DNA from: Comamonas testosteroni TK102
Lineage (GTDB): Bacteria; Pseudomonadota; Gammaproteobacteria; Burkholderiales; Burkholderiaceae_C
NCBI RefSeq assembly: GCF_000739375.1
Contig: NZ_CP006704.1
Span: forward strand, 2,604,001 to 2,668,000
Direction: 5' to 3'
Length of the DNA: 64,000 bases
The notes under the pieces were generated by a model. The model was not told the DNA's origin. It saw only the letters and a program-made list of their open reading frames with translations, and did no database searches. Below, one piece after another: positions 8,178-16,568 of the stretch. The number at the start of each line of letters is the position of its first letter. Position 1 is the first letter of the stretch. A program made the position numbers and the translations under genes.

Positions 8178-9122
8178 ATGGTGGATCTCAACGACATGCT
8201 GTACTTCGTCGAGGTGGTCGAGCGCGGCGGCTTTGCTGCTGCCGGGCGGGCGCTGGGCATCCCCAAGTCGCGCCTCTCGCGCCGCGTCGCCGAACTCGAG
8301 GCCCACCTCGGAGTGCGTTTGCTGCAGCGCACCACCCGCAAGCTGTCTCTTACTCAGGTCGGTGAGACCTTTTTGCGCCATGGTCAGGCCATGCGCGATG
8401 CTGCCCTGGCTGCCTCGGATGCCGTGGCCGAAGTCCAGACCGAGCCGCGCGGCACCATTCGCGTGACCTGCCCGGTGACGCTGGCGCAGACGGTGCTGGG
8501 TGAGCTGATGCCCGAGTTTCTCAAGCGCTGCCCGCTGGTGCAGGTGGAGATGCAGGTCACCAACCGCCCCGTCAATCTGGTCGAGGAGGGTGTGGATGTC
8601 GCATTGCGCGTACGTGCCACGCTGGAGGACAGCGGCTCCATGGTCGTCAAGCGACTCGACAGCTCGCGCCAGATCCTGGTGGCCAGCCCCGATTTGCTGC
8701 AGCGCCAGGGTACGCCCCGCACGCTGGAGGACCTGCAACTGCTGGACAGCATGGCGATGACGGCGGTCGACGGCCATTCCAGCCTGCTGCTGGTCGGACC
8801 CGAAGGCAAGGAACACCGGCTGCAGCTGCAGCCGCGCTATGTGGTCGATGATTTGCTGACCCTGAAATTTGCCGCACTGGCCGGCAGCGGCATGTGCTGG
8901 CTGCCTGACTATATGTGCCAGGATGCCTTGAACCAGGGCACGCTGGTGCAGCTGCTGCCGCAATGGGCGCCCCCGCGCGGCATCGTGCATGCGGTGTTCC
9001 CCTCGCGGCGCGGGCTGGCACCGGCAGTCCGGCACTTTCTGGATTTTCTCGGGGAGCGCATGCCAGGCAGCAGCATTTCCGCCGTGCAGAAGGCGGCTGC
9101 ATCAGTTCCGGTGACGAATTAG
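8178..9122 (+). CDS. LysR-family transcriptional regulator
   Basis: A LysR-type regulator with an N-terminal winged helix-turn-helix (AAAGRALGIPKSRLSRRVAELEAHL type) and a C-terminal effector domain. I take ATG 8178 because AAGGA at 8166-8170 is then about seven bases upstream; an in-frame ATG at 8172 is too close to that site. The gene is divergent from azoR and probably controls it and itself in response to quinones or similar electrophiles (inference from family and layout). Closest in feel to the DsdC/CrgA-like LysR proteins that often neighbour NAD(P)H:quinone reductases. Confidence 0.88.
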   Translation: MVDLNDMLYFVEVVERGGFAAAGRALGIPKSRLSRRVAELEAHLGVRLLQRTTRKLSLTQVGETFLRHGQAMRDAALAASDAVAEVQTEPRGTIRVTCPVTLAQTVLGELMPEFLKRCPLVQVEMQVTNRPVNLVEEGVDVALRVRATLEDSGSMVVKRLDSSRQILVASPDLLQRQGTPRTLEDLQLLDSMAMTAVDGHSSLLLVGPEGKEHRLQLQPRYVVDDLLTLKFAALAGSGMCWLPDYMCQDALNQGTLVQLLPQWAPPRGIVHAVFPSRRGLAPAVRHFLDFLGERMPGSSISAVQKAAASVPVTN

Positions 9123-9210
9123 CTTCTGCATCGCAAGATACCAAGCTATTGAGGTCATCAGCCGTAGCAGAGCAGATGATTCGACCAATCGTCAGGGGTG
9201 ACGCTGCTTT

Positions 9211-9594
9211 TCACCACTCAGAGTCTTCTGCTGCTGCGCCAAGGCTGGTGATTGCCGGTATGGGGGCGGGTTGCTTGGCCTGTGTCGCATACGGATTGGA
9301 GCGAGGCGGGTTTATCCATGGACTTGCTACCGACAGAGAAAGCAGAAGCCAGGCGAGTACCAGAAAGCCCTTGGGCCATGCACTCTTTGCACGAGGGTTC
9401 GGAAGCAGGGCATATAGACCATATGCGGCAAGCGCCAGTGCAAGAGGCGACAGCCAAGTCTCAAGCCACGCACGCGTCGGATTGTGGCTGTAGTAGATCA
9501 ACGGGTTGACCAAAGCCACGACGCCCATGCCGGTCAGATGATGAGGAAATGAGAGCGGCTTGGATATCGGCTGTTCGACGGCAGTTGTTTGCAT
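9211..9594 (-). CDS. Hypothetical small membrane protein
   Basis: A 127-residue protein with about three hydrophobic segments (MGVVALVNPLIYY, LSPLALALAAYGLYALL and FLVLAWLLLSLSVA) and short polar loops, so probably an inner-membrane protein. The ATG at 9594 is preceded by AGGAGTGAAC, which decides this start over an in-frame ATG eleven codons upstream. No family is recognised. Confidence 0.6.
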   Translation of the reverse strand: MQTTAVEQPISKPLSFPHHLTGMGVVALVNPLIYYSHNPTRAWLETWLSPLALALAAYGLYALLPNPRAKSAWPKGFLVLAWLLLSLSVASPWINPPRSNPYATQAKQPAPIPAITSLGAAAEDSEW

Positions 9595-9754
9595 GTTCAC
9601 TCCTGTGAATGAATGTAACAGAGGCATGTGACACCGTTGAAATTTTGTGTCGTCTACCGGCGAGAAGGCGAATCAAAGGAAGGCGGTTCAGACGCTTGTT
9701 CAGGCGCCTGGTACTGTTGGACAAGGCGCGGCATGCTTTGAGGTATGCCGTGCC

Positions 9755-9880
9755 TAACACCGGCCAAGATCTTGCTGAAGCCTCAGAGTTGCTGGATCAC
9801 AGCCATGTGAGCGTGACGCGCAGGCGCATCGGAGTTGGGCAACATGGTTGAAAGCCGTCCCTCGAAGGCGCCAGCCCTGT
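9755..9880 (+). pseudogene. Tyrosine recombinase (integrase) C-terminal remnant
   Basis: A short stretch reads GQDLAEASELLDHSHVSVTRR, matching the end of phage-type tyrosine recombinases (LGHSSVxVTRRHYR). The catalytic His of the LLGH motif survives as LLDHS. A shift of frame at about 9826 restores a plausible tail ending LKAVP. The tyrosine nucleophile region is damaged and everything upstream is lost. It marks one side of the AT-rich accessory block that follows, so an old site-specific insertion is likely. Region 9881-10002 shows no gene. Confidence 0.42.
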
Positions 9881-10002
9881 GCGGCTGAGCATTGCTTATC
9901 AAAAAGCGTCCTGTCAAATATTTCAAATCTCAATACAGGTTAAGTACATTCTGTAGGCCAAAGCGCTGTTGTCGGCCCAAAGCGTTTGAATATTCGATTC
10001 TT

Positions 10003-10767
10003 TCAAATGATGCCTTTCAATACTGCATACCTGACGGCTTGGGCTCTGGTCCTTACCTGCATCTTTCGGTAGATGTTTTTCACATGCGTTGATACAGTCA
10101 ATGCACTTATTTCCATGTAGTCCCCAATCTCATGGGTTCTTTTTCCTTGAGCAATCAATCGTAAAACTTCTTTTTCCCTATCCGTCAGCTTTTCGAATTT
10201 CTTGTGTTCAAGAGGAATTTCGTTGGGTGCAGAGTATTGAAATATCTTTGGCAGAATTTTCTTCGCAACAATCGGAGATATGGATGCCCCGCCATTGGCC
10301 ACTTCCAGTACCGCTTGCGAATAACTTCCAAACCATGAATTCTTTAATAGATATCCAACCACCCCTTTTTTGAAAGCATCCATGGCGGCATCGCCTTTTT
10401 CGCTGGAGGAAATGGCGATGCTCAATACATTGGGCATTCTCAATTGGACTAACTCCAGCAAATCGGCTCCTTGTCCTTCGCCAAGAGACAGGTCCACGAG
10501 AAGCACGTCGAACTCCTCGGCCAAGACACCCTTGCGCGCTTCCCGATAGGAGGAGGCCTGCCCGATCAGGATGGTCCGAGGGTCACGCATGAGCTCCTGC
10601 GAGATCACGCTCCTGCTATGTCTGTCTTCGTCAGCCAGGAAAACCCGCACGGGCTGGTTCTTCTGACCTTTCATGTCGGATGGCCAGGTGTATCCCGTGG
10701 CAGAGGATGTGACTTCGATGCTGCCCGCATCAAAGTATGGCCCCTTGGGCAAGTCGGAGAGATACAT
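10003..10767 (-). CDS. NarL/LuxR-type response regulator
   Basis: A two-domain regulator. The receiver starts at VRVFLADEDRHSR, has its phosphoacceptor Asp in LLVDLSLGEG and its conserved Lys in GYLLKNS. The C-terminal LuxR helix-turn-helix is LTDREKEVLRLIAQGKRTHEIGD followed by STHVKNIYRKM. The frame is open to 10887, with GTG/ATG options at 10887 and 10824; I prefer ATG 10767 since the upstream part is very AT-rich and protein-poor. No kinase gene is adjacent. Base composition is clearly lower in GC than the flanking core genes, suggesting transfer. Divergent from a cluster of secreted proteins it may control, a layout like csgD and csgBAC. Confidence 0.82.
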   Translation of the reverse strand: MYLSDLPKGPYFDAGSIEVTSSATGYTWPSDMKGQKNQPVRVFLADEDRHSRSVISQELMRDPRTILIGQASSYREARKGVLAEEFDVLLVDLSLGEGQGADLLELVQLRMPNVLSIAISSSEKGDAAMDAFKKGVVGYLLKNSWFGSYSQAVLEVANGGASISPIVAKKILPKIFQYSAPNEIPLEHKKFEKLTDREKEVLRLIAQGKRTHEIGDYMEISALTVSTHVKNIYRKMQVRTRAQAVRYAVLKGII

Positions 10768-11289
10768 GTGACACCCGATCTGTGTAATGGGAATTGGAAA
10801 ATCTGCTGAAAAATAAAATTTCATCTCGTAAAAATCTATTAAAAATCCATAAGGAAAAGTATGGTTTAAATTTTTACATTTATTCACTTCAATATTGGGT
10901 AGAGAATTGAAAAGCAGTCATGGAAGTTAGATGAAAACCCTTTATTTTTGAAACATAAGAGAAATAATATAAATAGAAATGTGGATTACTTTTTTTAACA
11001 TTGTAGGAAATTTTCCATAATGCTACTTTTTCAATAGCGCACCATTCATCAAGCGCATCGTACTAATCATTCTCCGCAATTATCTGAGTGGGTGAAATAA
11101 TAATTGCAAATAGGGTATTACTGTTTCCCAGACATTTTCTGAAACTGCTGCTACCGAAATCATGTTGTGGACCGTGAAAATTTAATCCAGAACTTGAAGA
11201 CGGTTAAAACCGGCCTTTGCTTAATAATTGGCACAGGTCTCTCTCACATACTTCAGTTGTCTACAAACTCGCTATTCAAAGGAACGATC
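10768..11289. promoter_or_regulatory. Long AT-rich divergent leader region
   Basis: About 520 bases of strikingly AT-rich DNA separate the response regulator from the secreted-protein genes. No gene is convincing; the frame upstream of 11290 is open from 11167 but has no ribosome site. The length and composition fit a complex regulated promoter, possibly bound by nucleoid proteins. Confidence 0.45.
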
Positions 11290-11973
11290 ATGAAAAAGTC
11301 TCTGATTGCCATGGCGGTTATTGCGTTGGCTGGTGTTGCATCTGCTGCCGTGAGCAGCTCCAGCATTGCTGCAACTAATACGACGTCAAGTGCATCGTCT
11401 GCAACGCTGTCGGGCGCAGCCAGCTCGGGCAACGGAAGTGCGCTGAGCATGAATAGCGCCACCTCCGGCGCAACCTCGAATGCAAACGCTGCTGGCGGCG
11501 CTATCGGTGCAGGCAGTTTTGGCATCGGTGGGGCAGCTGTCGGTGGTAGCGCAACGACCTTCGGCAACGTCAAGAGCCTTTCCGCAACCACCGGCAACGG
11601 TGTTGCAGGCGGTGTGGCAGCAACCAATGCCAATGCAGGCTCGGGCGCTGCAGCTGGCTACAGCGCCGGCCCGGTGAGCGGCACAGCCTTCGGTGGAGCT
11701 TCTTCGCAGACCGCGAATGTCGCTGCAACTGGCGCCGGCCCTGGCGGTGGCCTGGCTTATATCAACAACAACGCGGGCACCACCTCTGGCTACAACGCCA
11801 CATCGGGAGCCGTTTCCTCACCCTGGGGCGCGCTGACCAATACGACATCGAACGCTGGCTCTGTGGGTACCGTCCACCAGAACGCCGGGGCATGGGGTAA
11901 TGCCGGCTACCTCTCCAACGGTGGCGGCACTTCCGGTACTGCTGGTGCAGGCTCTACCGCCAATGCCAACTAA
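11290..11973 (+). CDS. Secreted Gly/Ala/Ser-rich low-complexity protein
   Basis: A 227-residue protein. An AGGAACGATC site precedes the ATG at 11290, followed by a standard signal peptide (MKKSLIAMAVIALAGVASAA). The rest is dominated by Ala, Gly, Ser, Thr and Asn, with no Cys and hardly any charged residue. Short irregular motifs recur: AxAGG, TSxxNAG and GGGTSG. Such composition is typical of surface polymers, fibre subunits or biofilm matrix proteins. No family is recognised and no curlin-type repeats are visible. First of three consecutive genes for exported proteins, divergent from the response regulator. Confidence 0.7.
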   Translation: MKKSLIAMAVIALAGVASAAVSSSSIAATNTTSSASSATLSGAASSGNGSALSMNSATSGATSNANAAGGAIGAGSFGIGGAAVGGSATTFGNVKSLSATTGNGVAGGVAATNANAGSGAAAGYSAGPVSGTAFGGASSQTANVAATGAGPGGGLAYINNNAGTTSGYNATSGAVSSPWGALTNTTSNAGSVGTVHQNAGAWGNAGYLSNGGGTSGTAGAGSTANAN

Positions 11974-12045
11974 GCAAGCTATCCCAAGATAGCTGTGTTT
12001 GTCCCGGGCCTGGCCAGCCAGGCTCGGGCGACGTAGGAGCCAAGC

Positions 12046-12786
12046 ATGAAACTCTCAATAGCTCTGTTAAGTCTTTGCGTTCCTTTGTGCAGCTATGCGC
12101 AAAGTGCTGGCAGCAGCGCGCAAAGCTCCTCCGAGTCCTCTTCCGTGGGGGCCCAGCAAAATCAATCGGTCACCATTGTCAATCCTGTGGTTGCGCCGAT
12201 GGAGAGCCGTTCCACGGGTACGATGGAGAGCAGGTCCACCTCGACTTCCGACCAGAACATTACAACGAACGGAACGACAACCCAGAATCTGAACAGCACG
12301 GTGTCCGGGACTTCCAAGAACATCGTGGAGTACACGGGCACCTACACCATGAAGAACGTTCCCAGCGTGAACGGCCCCAACCTCACGACCAGCAACGACA
12401 CCTGCATGGGCAGCAGCAGCGGCAGTGCCAACGGACCCGGCTTTGGCGTGAGCTTCGGCACGACCTGGACGGACGAGCATTGCAAGCGCCTGAAAATGAG
12501 CCGCGAACTCTGGAACAAGGGCATGAAGGCCGCCTCGCTGGCGATGGACTGCATGGACCCCGCAGCGCGCGTGGCCCTGGAGATCACGGGCTCGAAATGC
12601 CCGCAGTCCATGACTGCAGACGAGCGCCGAAACAACTACGGACCGGATGCCTCGGCACAGGGCAGCACCAATCCTGCTGCGCCGCCTGCAGAGGCTCAGT
12701 CAGGCTTGGCACCTGAAGTCACTCGCCCCTCGGTTGTCACCTCCGTGATGGAAGATCCACGTACAGCGCAGCTGTATGACAATTAG
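12046..12786 (+). CDS. Secreted Ser/Thr-rich protein with conserved cysteines
   Basis: A 246-residue protein with a signal peptide (MKLSIALLSLCVPLCSYAQ) behind a good GTAGGAGCC ribosome site. The first half is Ser/Thr/Asn-rich (repeats such as MESRSTGTMESRSTSTS). The middle has an ordered-looking segment with four cysteines (DTCMGSSSG, DEHCKRLKM, AMDCMDP and GSKCPQ), probably disulfide-bonded in the periplasm or outside. The C-terminus is Pro/Ala-rich. No known family is assigned. It follows the low-complexity protein by 72 bases and precedes another exported protein by 30. Confidence 0.7.
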   Translation: MKLSIALLSLCVPLCSYAQSAGSSAQSSSESSSVGAQQNQSVTIVNPVVAPMESRSTGTMESRSTSTSDQNITTNGTTTQNLNSTVSGTSKNIVEYTGTYTMKNVPSVNGPNLTTSNDTCMGSSSGSANGPGFGVSFGTTWTDEHCKRLKMSRELWNKGMKAASLAMDCMDPAARVALEITGSKCPQSMTADERRNNYGPDASAQGSTNPAAPPAEAQSGLAPEVTRPSVVTSVMEDPRTAQLYDN

Positions 12787-12816
12787 TAGGCGTGATTCCT
12801 AATCCAGGAGGCCGCT

Positions 12817-13149
12817 ATGGGAAAGACTCTAGCTCTTTTAGCGATGGCACTATGTGGCGCTTCGTCTCTGGCAGCGCCCGATTCCAGGGCGGTCAATGAA
12901 CCGTTGAGCATTCAGCGCCAGATCTTCGGAAGTGGCGAGCAAGGCGCGACGGGAGCGCAGCAAGCCGAGCCAGTGGGTGACTATGGCGTCTGGCATGTGC
13001 CCCAGTACCTGCCCGGTTACCCGACTGCCGCAACCATCTGGCCCCGCGCCATCCCTGTGAAATGCAGGGACAGGCAGTGCGAGGGCTATGTGATCACCCC
13101 GCAGATGGGGCCAGGTGAGTACCTGTTTTTCATGCCTACAAGCGAGTAG
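12817..13149 (+). CDS. Small secreted protein
   Basis: A 110-residue protein with a signal peptide (MGKTLALLAMALCGASSLAA) and a strong CCAGGAGG ribosome site. The mature part contains YLPGYPTAATIWPRAIPVKC, two cysteines close together (KCRDRQC) and an EYLFFMP ending, suggesting a compact disulfide-linked domain. No family is recognised. Third gene of the secreted-protein set; spacing of 30 bases suggests one transcript with the gene before it. Confidence 0.65.
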   Translation: MGKTLALLAMALCGASSLAAPDSRAVNEPLSIQRQIFGSGEQGATGAQQAEPVGDYGVWHVPQYLPGYPTAATIWPRAIPVKCRDRQCEGYVITPQMGPGEYLFFMPTSE

Positions 13150-13206
13150 GCTGTTGATTTCCATTCAAAACTGACTCGCCGGGGATGCGGACAATAGCCT
13201 GTGGGG

Positions 13207-13389
13207 GCAGGTCGTGTGACCTACGACCTCGGTGCGCGCTATGCGACGAAGATCGACAGCAAGCCTGTCACTTTTCGAGCGGCGGTGCTGAACGCATCCA
13301 ACAAGGCCTATTGAGGGATGCCTCTGCTTTCCAGCCTGGCACTGGGGGCTCCACGCACGTTTGCGCTGTCGGCAACGATGGATTTCTGA
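13207..13389 (+). pseudogene. TonB-dependent receptor C-terminal remnant with a nonsense codon
   Basis: One frame encodes the end of a siderophore-type receptor: RVTYDLGARYATKID, then VTFRAAVLNASNKAY, then a TGA at 13312 where the family has Trp (NKxYW). The same frame goes on to SLALGAPRTFALSATMDF and a final stop, the typical last beta strand ending in Phe. All upstream parts are missing. It may be a deletion scar left when the secreted-protein block entered, as it lies exactly at the block's right side. Confidence 0.72.
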
Positions 13390-13783
13390 CCGGATTGGAA
13401 CCTGGACTCGGCACAGTCACTGCCCTTCAGCATGCGCCGAGTCACAAGGGTCTTGGTCCGGTCTGACTGCAGGCGCCGCCTGTCGACAAGCCATGGTGCA
13501 GTTCGGGGTTGGCAATTTGATGTCATCAGTTGCTGTCCCTTTAAGGCGCAAGGGGAGGACTGGTTCTGAGCGGCGGATGACCATCTGGGTGGCATCAACC
13601 CAGAGGAGTTTGATCACGCCTGGGCTTGAGGCTGGGAAGTGTCTACTGGAGTCGGGCAGTCCGCTTTCAAGCAGCTGCCTGAATAGTTGATTGATCGGAC
13701 CTCCGATATCTGCAGCCCAAATATCACGATTTATTGAACTCTCGGTGATGACTTCGAGACCAGGTGCGCCGAACAATGCACCC
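13390..13783. other. Region without a recognisable gene
   Basis: About 390 bases between the receptor remnant and the cytochrome gene. A minus-strand frame of 126 codons (13417-13797) is open but matches nothing I recognise and overlaps the cytochrome start. The promoter of the cytochrome/molybdoenzyme operon should lie here, possibly read by the ECF sigma factor encoded at 16565-17182 (inference). Confidence 0.4.
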
Positions 13784-14437
13784 ATGTCCTCCCTCACACG
13801 TCAACCGCCGAAACGCAGTGTCTCCGTGCAGCCCCTGTGGCTGCGCATCACCCACTGGCTGAATGCTTTAGCCGTGCTGATCATGGTGATGAGCGGCTGG
13901 CGTATCTATAACGCATCACCTATTTTTGACTTTGCCTTTCCAGACAACATCACGCTGGGTGGCTGGTTAGGCGGCGCGCTGCAATGGCATTTCGCCGGTA
14001 TGTGGCTGTTTGCGCTGAACGGGTTTGCTTATCTGCTGCTGAATCTGATCACTGGAAGGTTTGGGCAGCGAATGTTCCCCGTTTCAGCGCGCGGCATAGT
14101 GCGTGACGCCTGGCTTGCGCTGACGGCTCGCTTGTCGCATGCAGACATGAGCCATTACAACCAGGTGCAGCGTGCAGCCTATCTCTTTGCTGTGGTGGAT
14201 TTGATATTGCTGGTGCTCAGTGGTCTCGTGATCTGGAAATCGGTGCAGTTTCCGCTACTGCGTGAGCTTTTGGGCGGATACGACATGGCCCGCCGCATTC
14301 ATTTCTATTGCATGACAGCCATTGTCTGCTTTGTCGCCGTTCACCTTCTTATGGTCGTGCTGGTTCCGCGGTCGCTGCTTGTCATGCTGCTCGGTCGCTC
14401 CACCTTGCGCTCGGTCAACAAGGAATCCACATCATGA
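13784..14437 (+). CDS. Cytochrome b561-type membrane protein
   Basis: A 217-residue di-haem cytochrome b of the bacterial cytochrome b561 family. Four membrane spans carry candidate haem ligands: His in RITHWLNALAV (span 1), LQWHFAGMW (span 2), and RRIHFYCMTAI and VAVHLLMVV (span 4). It would carry electrons between the quinone pool and the periplasmic molybdoenzyme encoded next. The ATG at 13784 is chosen; the frame is open further upstream. The stop overlaps the next ATG (TCATGA), so the pair is translationally coupled. The arrangement resembles msrPQ in logic, though this protein is of the b561 rather than MsrQ type. Confidence 0.85.
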   Translation: MSSLTRQPPKRSVSVQPLWLRITHWLNALAVLIMVMSGWRIYNASPIFDFAFPDNITLGGWLGGALQWHFAGMWLFALNGFAYLLLNLITGRFGQRMFPVSARGIVRDAWLALTARLSHADMSHYNQVQRAAYLFAVVDLILLVLSGLVIWKSVQFPLLRELLGGYDMARRIHFYCMTAIVCFVAVHLLMVVLVPRSLLVMLLGRSTLRSVNKESTS

Positions 14438-15216
14438 ACACTTCCATCTGGCATCGGGACAACGCTGAAGCCGTGGTCGCCGAGGCCCGGAACTTGCTAA
14501 ACAGACAGTTGCCACAGGCATCGCGCCGGAAGTTTCTTGCGCGCGGGCTCACACTGGGAGGCCTGGGGCTGCTTTCAGGATGCAGCATTGACGACAACGC
14601 TACTGCCGAAGCCGCGCTGACGCGGATCTCGCAGTTCAATGATCGGGTGCAGGGCTGGCTTTTTGACTCTTCACGCCTCGCCCCCACTTACCCGGAGTCG
14701 ATGATCACCCGGCCATTTCCATTCAACGCTTTCTACGACGAAAGCAAGGTGCCAGAAGTGGACGAAGCGAGCTTTCTTTTGGAGGTGACAGGGCTTGTCG
14801 CCGACAAGCATCGCTGGACGCTCCATGAATTGCGTGCACTGCCGCAGTACACGCAGGTTACGCGCCACATCTGTGTGGAAGGCTGGAGCGCCATTGGCAA
14901 ATGGGGTGGTCCACGCTTTGGTGACTTTTTACGTGCCGTCGGTGCAGACCTCGGAGCTCGCTATGTGGGCTTCCAATGCGCCGACGACTACTACACCAGT
15001 ATCGACATGGCGACGGCGCTGCATCCTCAGACGCTGCTGGCACTCGACTGGGATGGCCAACCACTGCCGCCCAAGTACGGCTTCCCCATGAAGTTGCGCA
15101 TGCCTACCAAGCTTGGCTACAAGAATCCGAAGCACATAAAGGCCATCTTCGTGAGCAACACCTTCAACCGAGGCTACTGGGAAGACCAGGGCTACAACTG
15201 GTTCGGCGGCAGCTGA
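14434..15216 (+). CDS. Tat-exported molybdopterin oxidoreductase (sulfite oxidase/MsrP-like), lipoprotein
   Basis: A 260-residue molybdopterin-binding oxidoreductase of the sulfite-oxidase superfamily. The N-terminus has a Tat motif (SRRKFLARG) and ends in a lipobox LLSGC, so it is probably folded in the cytoplasm, exported by Tat and lipid-anchored. The molybdenum-binding cysteine is the one in TRHICVEGWSAIG, as in YedY/MsrP and sulfite oxidases. PMKLRMPTKLGYKNPKHI near the C-terminus is also characteristic. It should receive electrons from the coupled cytochrome b561. The physiological substrate is unknown; oxidised methionine repair or sulfur-compound oxidation are options from family knowledge. 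Confidence 0.87.
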   Translation: MNTSIWHRDNAEAVVAEARNLLNRQLPQASRRKFLARGLTLGGLGLLSGCSIDDNATAEAALTRISQFNDRVQGWLFDSSRLAPTYPESMITRPFPFNAFYDESKVPEVDEASFLLEVTGLVADKHRWTLHELRALPQYTQVTRHICVEGWSAIGKWGGPRFGDFLRAVGADLGARYVGFQCADDYYTSIDMATALHPQTLLALDWDGQPLPPKYGFPMKLRMPTKLGYKNPKHIKAIFVSNTFNRGYWEDQGYNWFGGS

Positions 15217-15295
15217 CGCCACACCTGTTTCCTATTTCCCCCGTTCCCCCTGCGGCTCACGCCGCGTTTTCCACCTGAGCCAAGAAAGTACCATC

Positions 15296-15592
15296 ATGAA
15301 ACACGCATTCACTACCACCGCGCTCTCCGTGTGTCTGGCACTGAGCGCCGCCTCGGCATTTGCAGCCGATGCGATGACCAAGGATTCCATGGGCAAGGAT
15401 CACATGGCAATGGAAAAGCCTGCCATGGGAAAGGACTCCAAGCACAAAGACGCCATGAGCATGGACAAAGAAATGGGCAAGGGCGCAATGACCAAGGGAG
15501 ACAAATCTGCCAAGGATCACATGGGCAAGGACAAGATGTCTAAGGATTCGATGTCGAAAGACTCAATGTCCAAGGACGGCATGAGCAAATAA
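15296..15592 (+). CDS. Pentapeptide MXKDX repeat protein
   Basis: A 98-residue exported protein: signal peptide ending ASAFAADA, then a repeating Met-x-Lys-Asp-x pattern (MTKDS, MGKDH, MSKDS and so on, at least ten units). This is the MXKDX repeat family, seen in beta-proteobacteria in small periplasmic proteins of unknown function. The Met/Lys/Asp-rich mature chain is highly charged and methionine-dense, suggestive of metal binding or of a sacrificial oxidant sink (inference). It follows the molybdoenzyme by about 80 bases and is probably in the same regulon as the sigma/anti-sigma pair. Confidence 0.85.
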   Translation: MKHAFTTTALSVCLALSAASAFAADAMTKDSMGKDHMAMEKPAMGKDSKHKDAMSMDKEMGKGAMTKGDKSAKDHMGKDKMSKDSMSKDSMSKDGMSK

Positions 15593-15719
15593 TCAGCCGG
15601 GGAGTGGCAAGGCGCTCCCTGCAGATTGTCACTCCCGGGCCGCCAACTGTCTTTTGGTCGTACATGATTCGGATGTACTGGGCACCAGGCTCGCCAAGCG
15701 GTAATACCGCCGATACGTT

Positions 15720-15756
15720 GGCGCGAAGCCTTTCATACTTCGTTCGGCTTCGCGCC
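15720..15756. terminator. Hairpin between convergent genes
   Basis: GGCGCGAAGCC (15720-15730) and GGCTTCGCGCC (15746-15756) form a perfect 11-bp GC-rich stem with a 15-base loop. It sits between the MXKDX gene and the convergent anti-sigma gene. There is no clear U-run, so it may be a weak bidirectional terminator or an mRNA 3' stabiliser. Confidence 0.5.
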
Positions 15757-15839
15757 TCGTCTCAATTCCTTAGCGGCGGTGCCTGTTCCTGGCAAAGCTC
15801 AGGGCGGTGGAACGCCTCAAGCTCCCCTCCAACGAAATC

Positions 15840-16568
15840 TTAGATCTGGACGGCTCGACCGATGAACTGGATAGGGCCTGTGGGGCGCCCAATCGGTGAG
15901 CCACCATAGGGTTCCAGGGTCAGCTCGAACAACTGGTTGGGCTGTAGCGGAGGGAGCTTGTCAACCGGAACCTCTATGGCCTCGCCTGGCTTTACCAGAC
16001 CAAGCGATACCGGCGCGCTCCATCCATCGGCCTTGGTCCAGAATTGCAAGGATTTCTCGGCAGGAACATTGTCGATACCTAGTGGCACCAGACGGAGTCT
16101 GCCCTCGACCTGGGCCTGTACCAACCAGCCAGGAGACTGGCTCTGAGGCGCCGCAAGCACCACAAAGTAGCGTGGCGCAGCAGGGGGCGAAGCCTCGCGC
16201 AGTACAAGAACAGCCGCCAGTACTGCGGCAGCGGCAAAGCCAGTACCCGTCAGTCCGCGCCATAGAGCGAGGCTCTCCCATTGCCACCAGCGTATTTTGG
16301 TCGATGCAGCTTGAGTGCGCTTTGCTGGCGCAATACTTGCGGCGATGCGTTGCCATAGGCTGGCCCCAGGATCGACTGGCTCGGCGATCGAGGTCAGTGG
16401 CAACAGACGCTGCTCCCATTCGTCCACCGCTGCCCGAAGGGCGGGCTCGTGCGGCAGGCGCGCTTCAATGGTGCGACGCTGACCAGCACCGAGTGTGCCC
16501 AGTACATACTCTCCGGCCTGTGTATGCAGGTCGTCTGGAGGCGTTTGTGGTTGGGTTTCGCTGCTCAT
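15840..16568 (-). CDS. Anti-sigma factor (RskA-type)
   Basis: A membrane-bound anti-sigma factor of about 242 residues. The cytoplasmic N-terminal part (AGEYVLGTLGAGQRRTIEARL, then a Trp-containing helix) is typical of RskA-like anti-sigma domains. One membrane span (GFAAAAVLAAVLVL) follows, then a periplasmic RskA C-terminal domain (VLAAPQSQSPGWLVQAQV, later FWTKADGWSAPVSLG). ATG 16568 overlaps the sigma-factor stop as ATGA; an ATG three codons earlier (16577) is also possible. It holds the co-encoded sigma factor inactive until an envelope signal. Confidence 0.9.
   Translation of the reverse strand: MSSETQPQTPPDDLHTQAGEYVLGTLGAGQRRTIEARLPHEPALRAAVDEWEQRLLPLTSIAEPVDPGASLWQRIAASIAPAKRTQAASTKIRWWQWESLALWRGLTGTGFAAAAVLAAVLVLREASPPAAPRYFVVLAAPQSQSPGWLVQAQVEGRLRLVPLGIDNVPAEKSLQFWTKADGWSAPVSLGLVKPGEAIEVPVDKLPPLQPNQLFELTLEPYGGSPIGRPTGPIQFIGRAVQI

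Noticed and set aside
11290..11973. Curli subunit (CsgA/CsgB)
   Set aside because: Low complexity and export fit, but the Ser-x5-Gln-x-Gly curlin repeats are absent.
13417..13797. 126-codon minus-strand frame between the receptor remnant and cytochrome b561
   Set aside because: No recognisable product or ribosome site, and it overlaps the cytochrome start.
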